Origin: CAG-826 sp964654155
GTDB lineage: Bacteria; Bacillota_I; Bacilli_A; RFN20; CAG-826
Direction of reading: 5' to 3'
Assembly (NCBI GenBank): GCA_964654155.1
Contig: CAZZGL010000034.1
Location: 1 to 14,053, forward strand
Length of the DNA: 14,053 bases
Of this stretch, positions 13,937 to 14,053 are shown piece after piece. The stretch's first letter is position 1, and each line of letters starts with the position of its first letter. The translations under genes and the position numbers were made by a program. The notes beneath the pieces are model-generated. The model saw nothing but the letters and a program-made list of their open reading frames with translations. It had not been told where the DNA came from and ran no database searches.

Positions 13937-13965
13937 AATCTAGCACAAGGCTTTAAAATTATCAA
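13937..13965 (-). promoter_or_regulatory. Promoter of the ABC transporter operon
   Basis: On the minus strand TTGATA (plus 13960-13965) and TAGATT (plus 13937-13942) are separated by 17 bases, and TG-C precedes the -10 box (extended -10). The transcript would begin near 13930, about 60 bases before the chosen ATG. Confidence 0.6.
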
Positions 13966-13996
13966 TATTGATTATTGATTAATTAGAACTTTTTTA

Positions 13997-14048
13997 ACAA
14001 AAAAGGGGCTGTTAAGAAACTATAAAAGTTTCTTGCCTCTTTTTTTAT
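13997..14048. terminator. Long, probably bidirectional terminator hairpin
   Basis: AAGAAACT and AGTTTCTT (about 14015-14035) form an inner stem. It is extended by an outer GGGGC/GCCTC pairing, with an A-run on the left (from about 13999) and a T-run on the right (about 14039-14046). This shape works on either strand. It separates the ABC operon from whatever lies beyond the window, most likely ending a minus-strand gene to the right. Confidence 0.65.
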
Positions 14049-14053
14049 ATTTG

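Noticed and set aside
13870..13965. N-terminal extension of the ABC ATPase
   Set aside because: These codons overlap the promoter -35 and -10 boxes, so they would not be fully transcribed; the ATG at 13869 has a (weak) ribosome site and fits family length.
13517..13978. 153-codon plus-strand frame opposite the ABC ATPase
   Set aside because: It mirrors the Walker A region of the ATPase on the other strand and shows no protein-like features of its own.

Overview
The window is visibly AT-rich, uses the standard genetic code (TGG for Trp, TGA not read through) and carries Gram-positive Shine-Dalgarno sites (AGGAGG type) before most genes. Gene content and order point to the Bacilli side of the Firmicutes: a T-box-controlled thrS, an infC-rpmI-rplT operon, an ezrA-cysteine desulfurase-thiI cluster, rpsD diverging from ezrA, and a ytfI-ytfJ (gerW) pair. 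The AT bias and compact genes suggest a small-genome relative of the Erysipelotrichales/RF39-type Bacilli, but the exact lineage cannot be fixed from this sequence. The spore-associated genes argue against a true Mycoplasma or Acholeplasma.

Layout. Bases 1-251 hold a short C-terminal remnant of a DegV/FakB-type fatty-acid-binding protein and its terminator. Bases 260-502 hold a promoter and a threonine T-box riboswitch that feeds thrS (525-2435, + strand). thrS converges on the infC-rpmI-rplT operon (minus strand, 3684 down to 2517), which has its own promoter and a leader that looks like an L20-type attenuator; infC appears to start at AUU. Upstream on the minus strand are an unrecognised membrane protein, a stand-alone protein resembling the middle domain of fatty acid kinase A, and the ytfI-ytfJ (gerW) spore-germination pair. 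Next comes a minus-strand run ezrA - cysteine desulfurase - thiI - small basic protein (10161 down to 5843), closed by a strong terminator. The small basic protein resembles a gamma-type small acid-soluble spore protein.

From about 10170 to 10559 lie divergent promoters for ezrA and rpsD plus a structured rpsD leader, then rpsD (+ strand). The right end holds a three-gene minus-strand operon: an ABC ATPase and two ABC-2 (PF06182-type) permeases, with promoter and terminator visible.

How the genes work together: most are core translation (ThrS, IF3, L35, L20, S4) with RNA-level feedback visible in three leaders (T-box, L20 type, S4 type). The cysteine desulfurase supplies sulfur to ThiI for tRNA s4U and/or thiamine. 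EzrA, in the same transcription unit, tunes FtsZ ring formation. YtfJ/GerW and the SASP-like protein hint that the organism sporulates or descends recently from spore formers. I see no CRISPR array, prophage, insertion sequence, rRNA or tRNA, and no clear previously undescribed multi-gene system.
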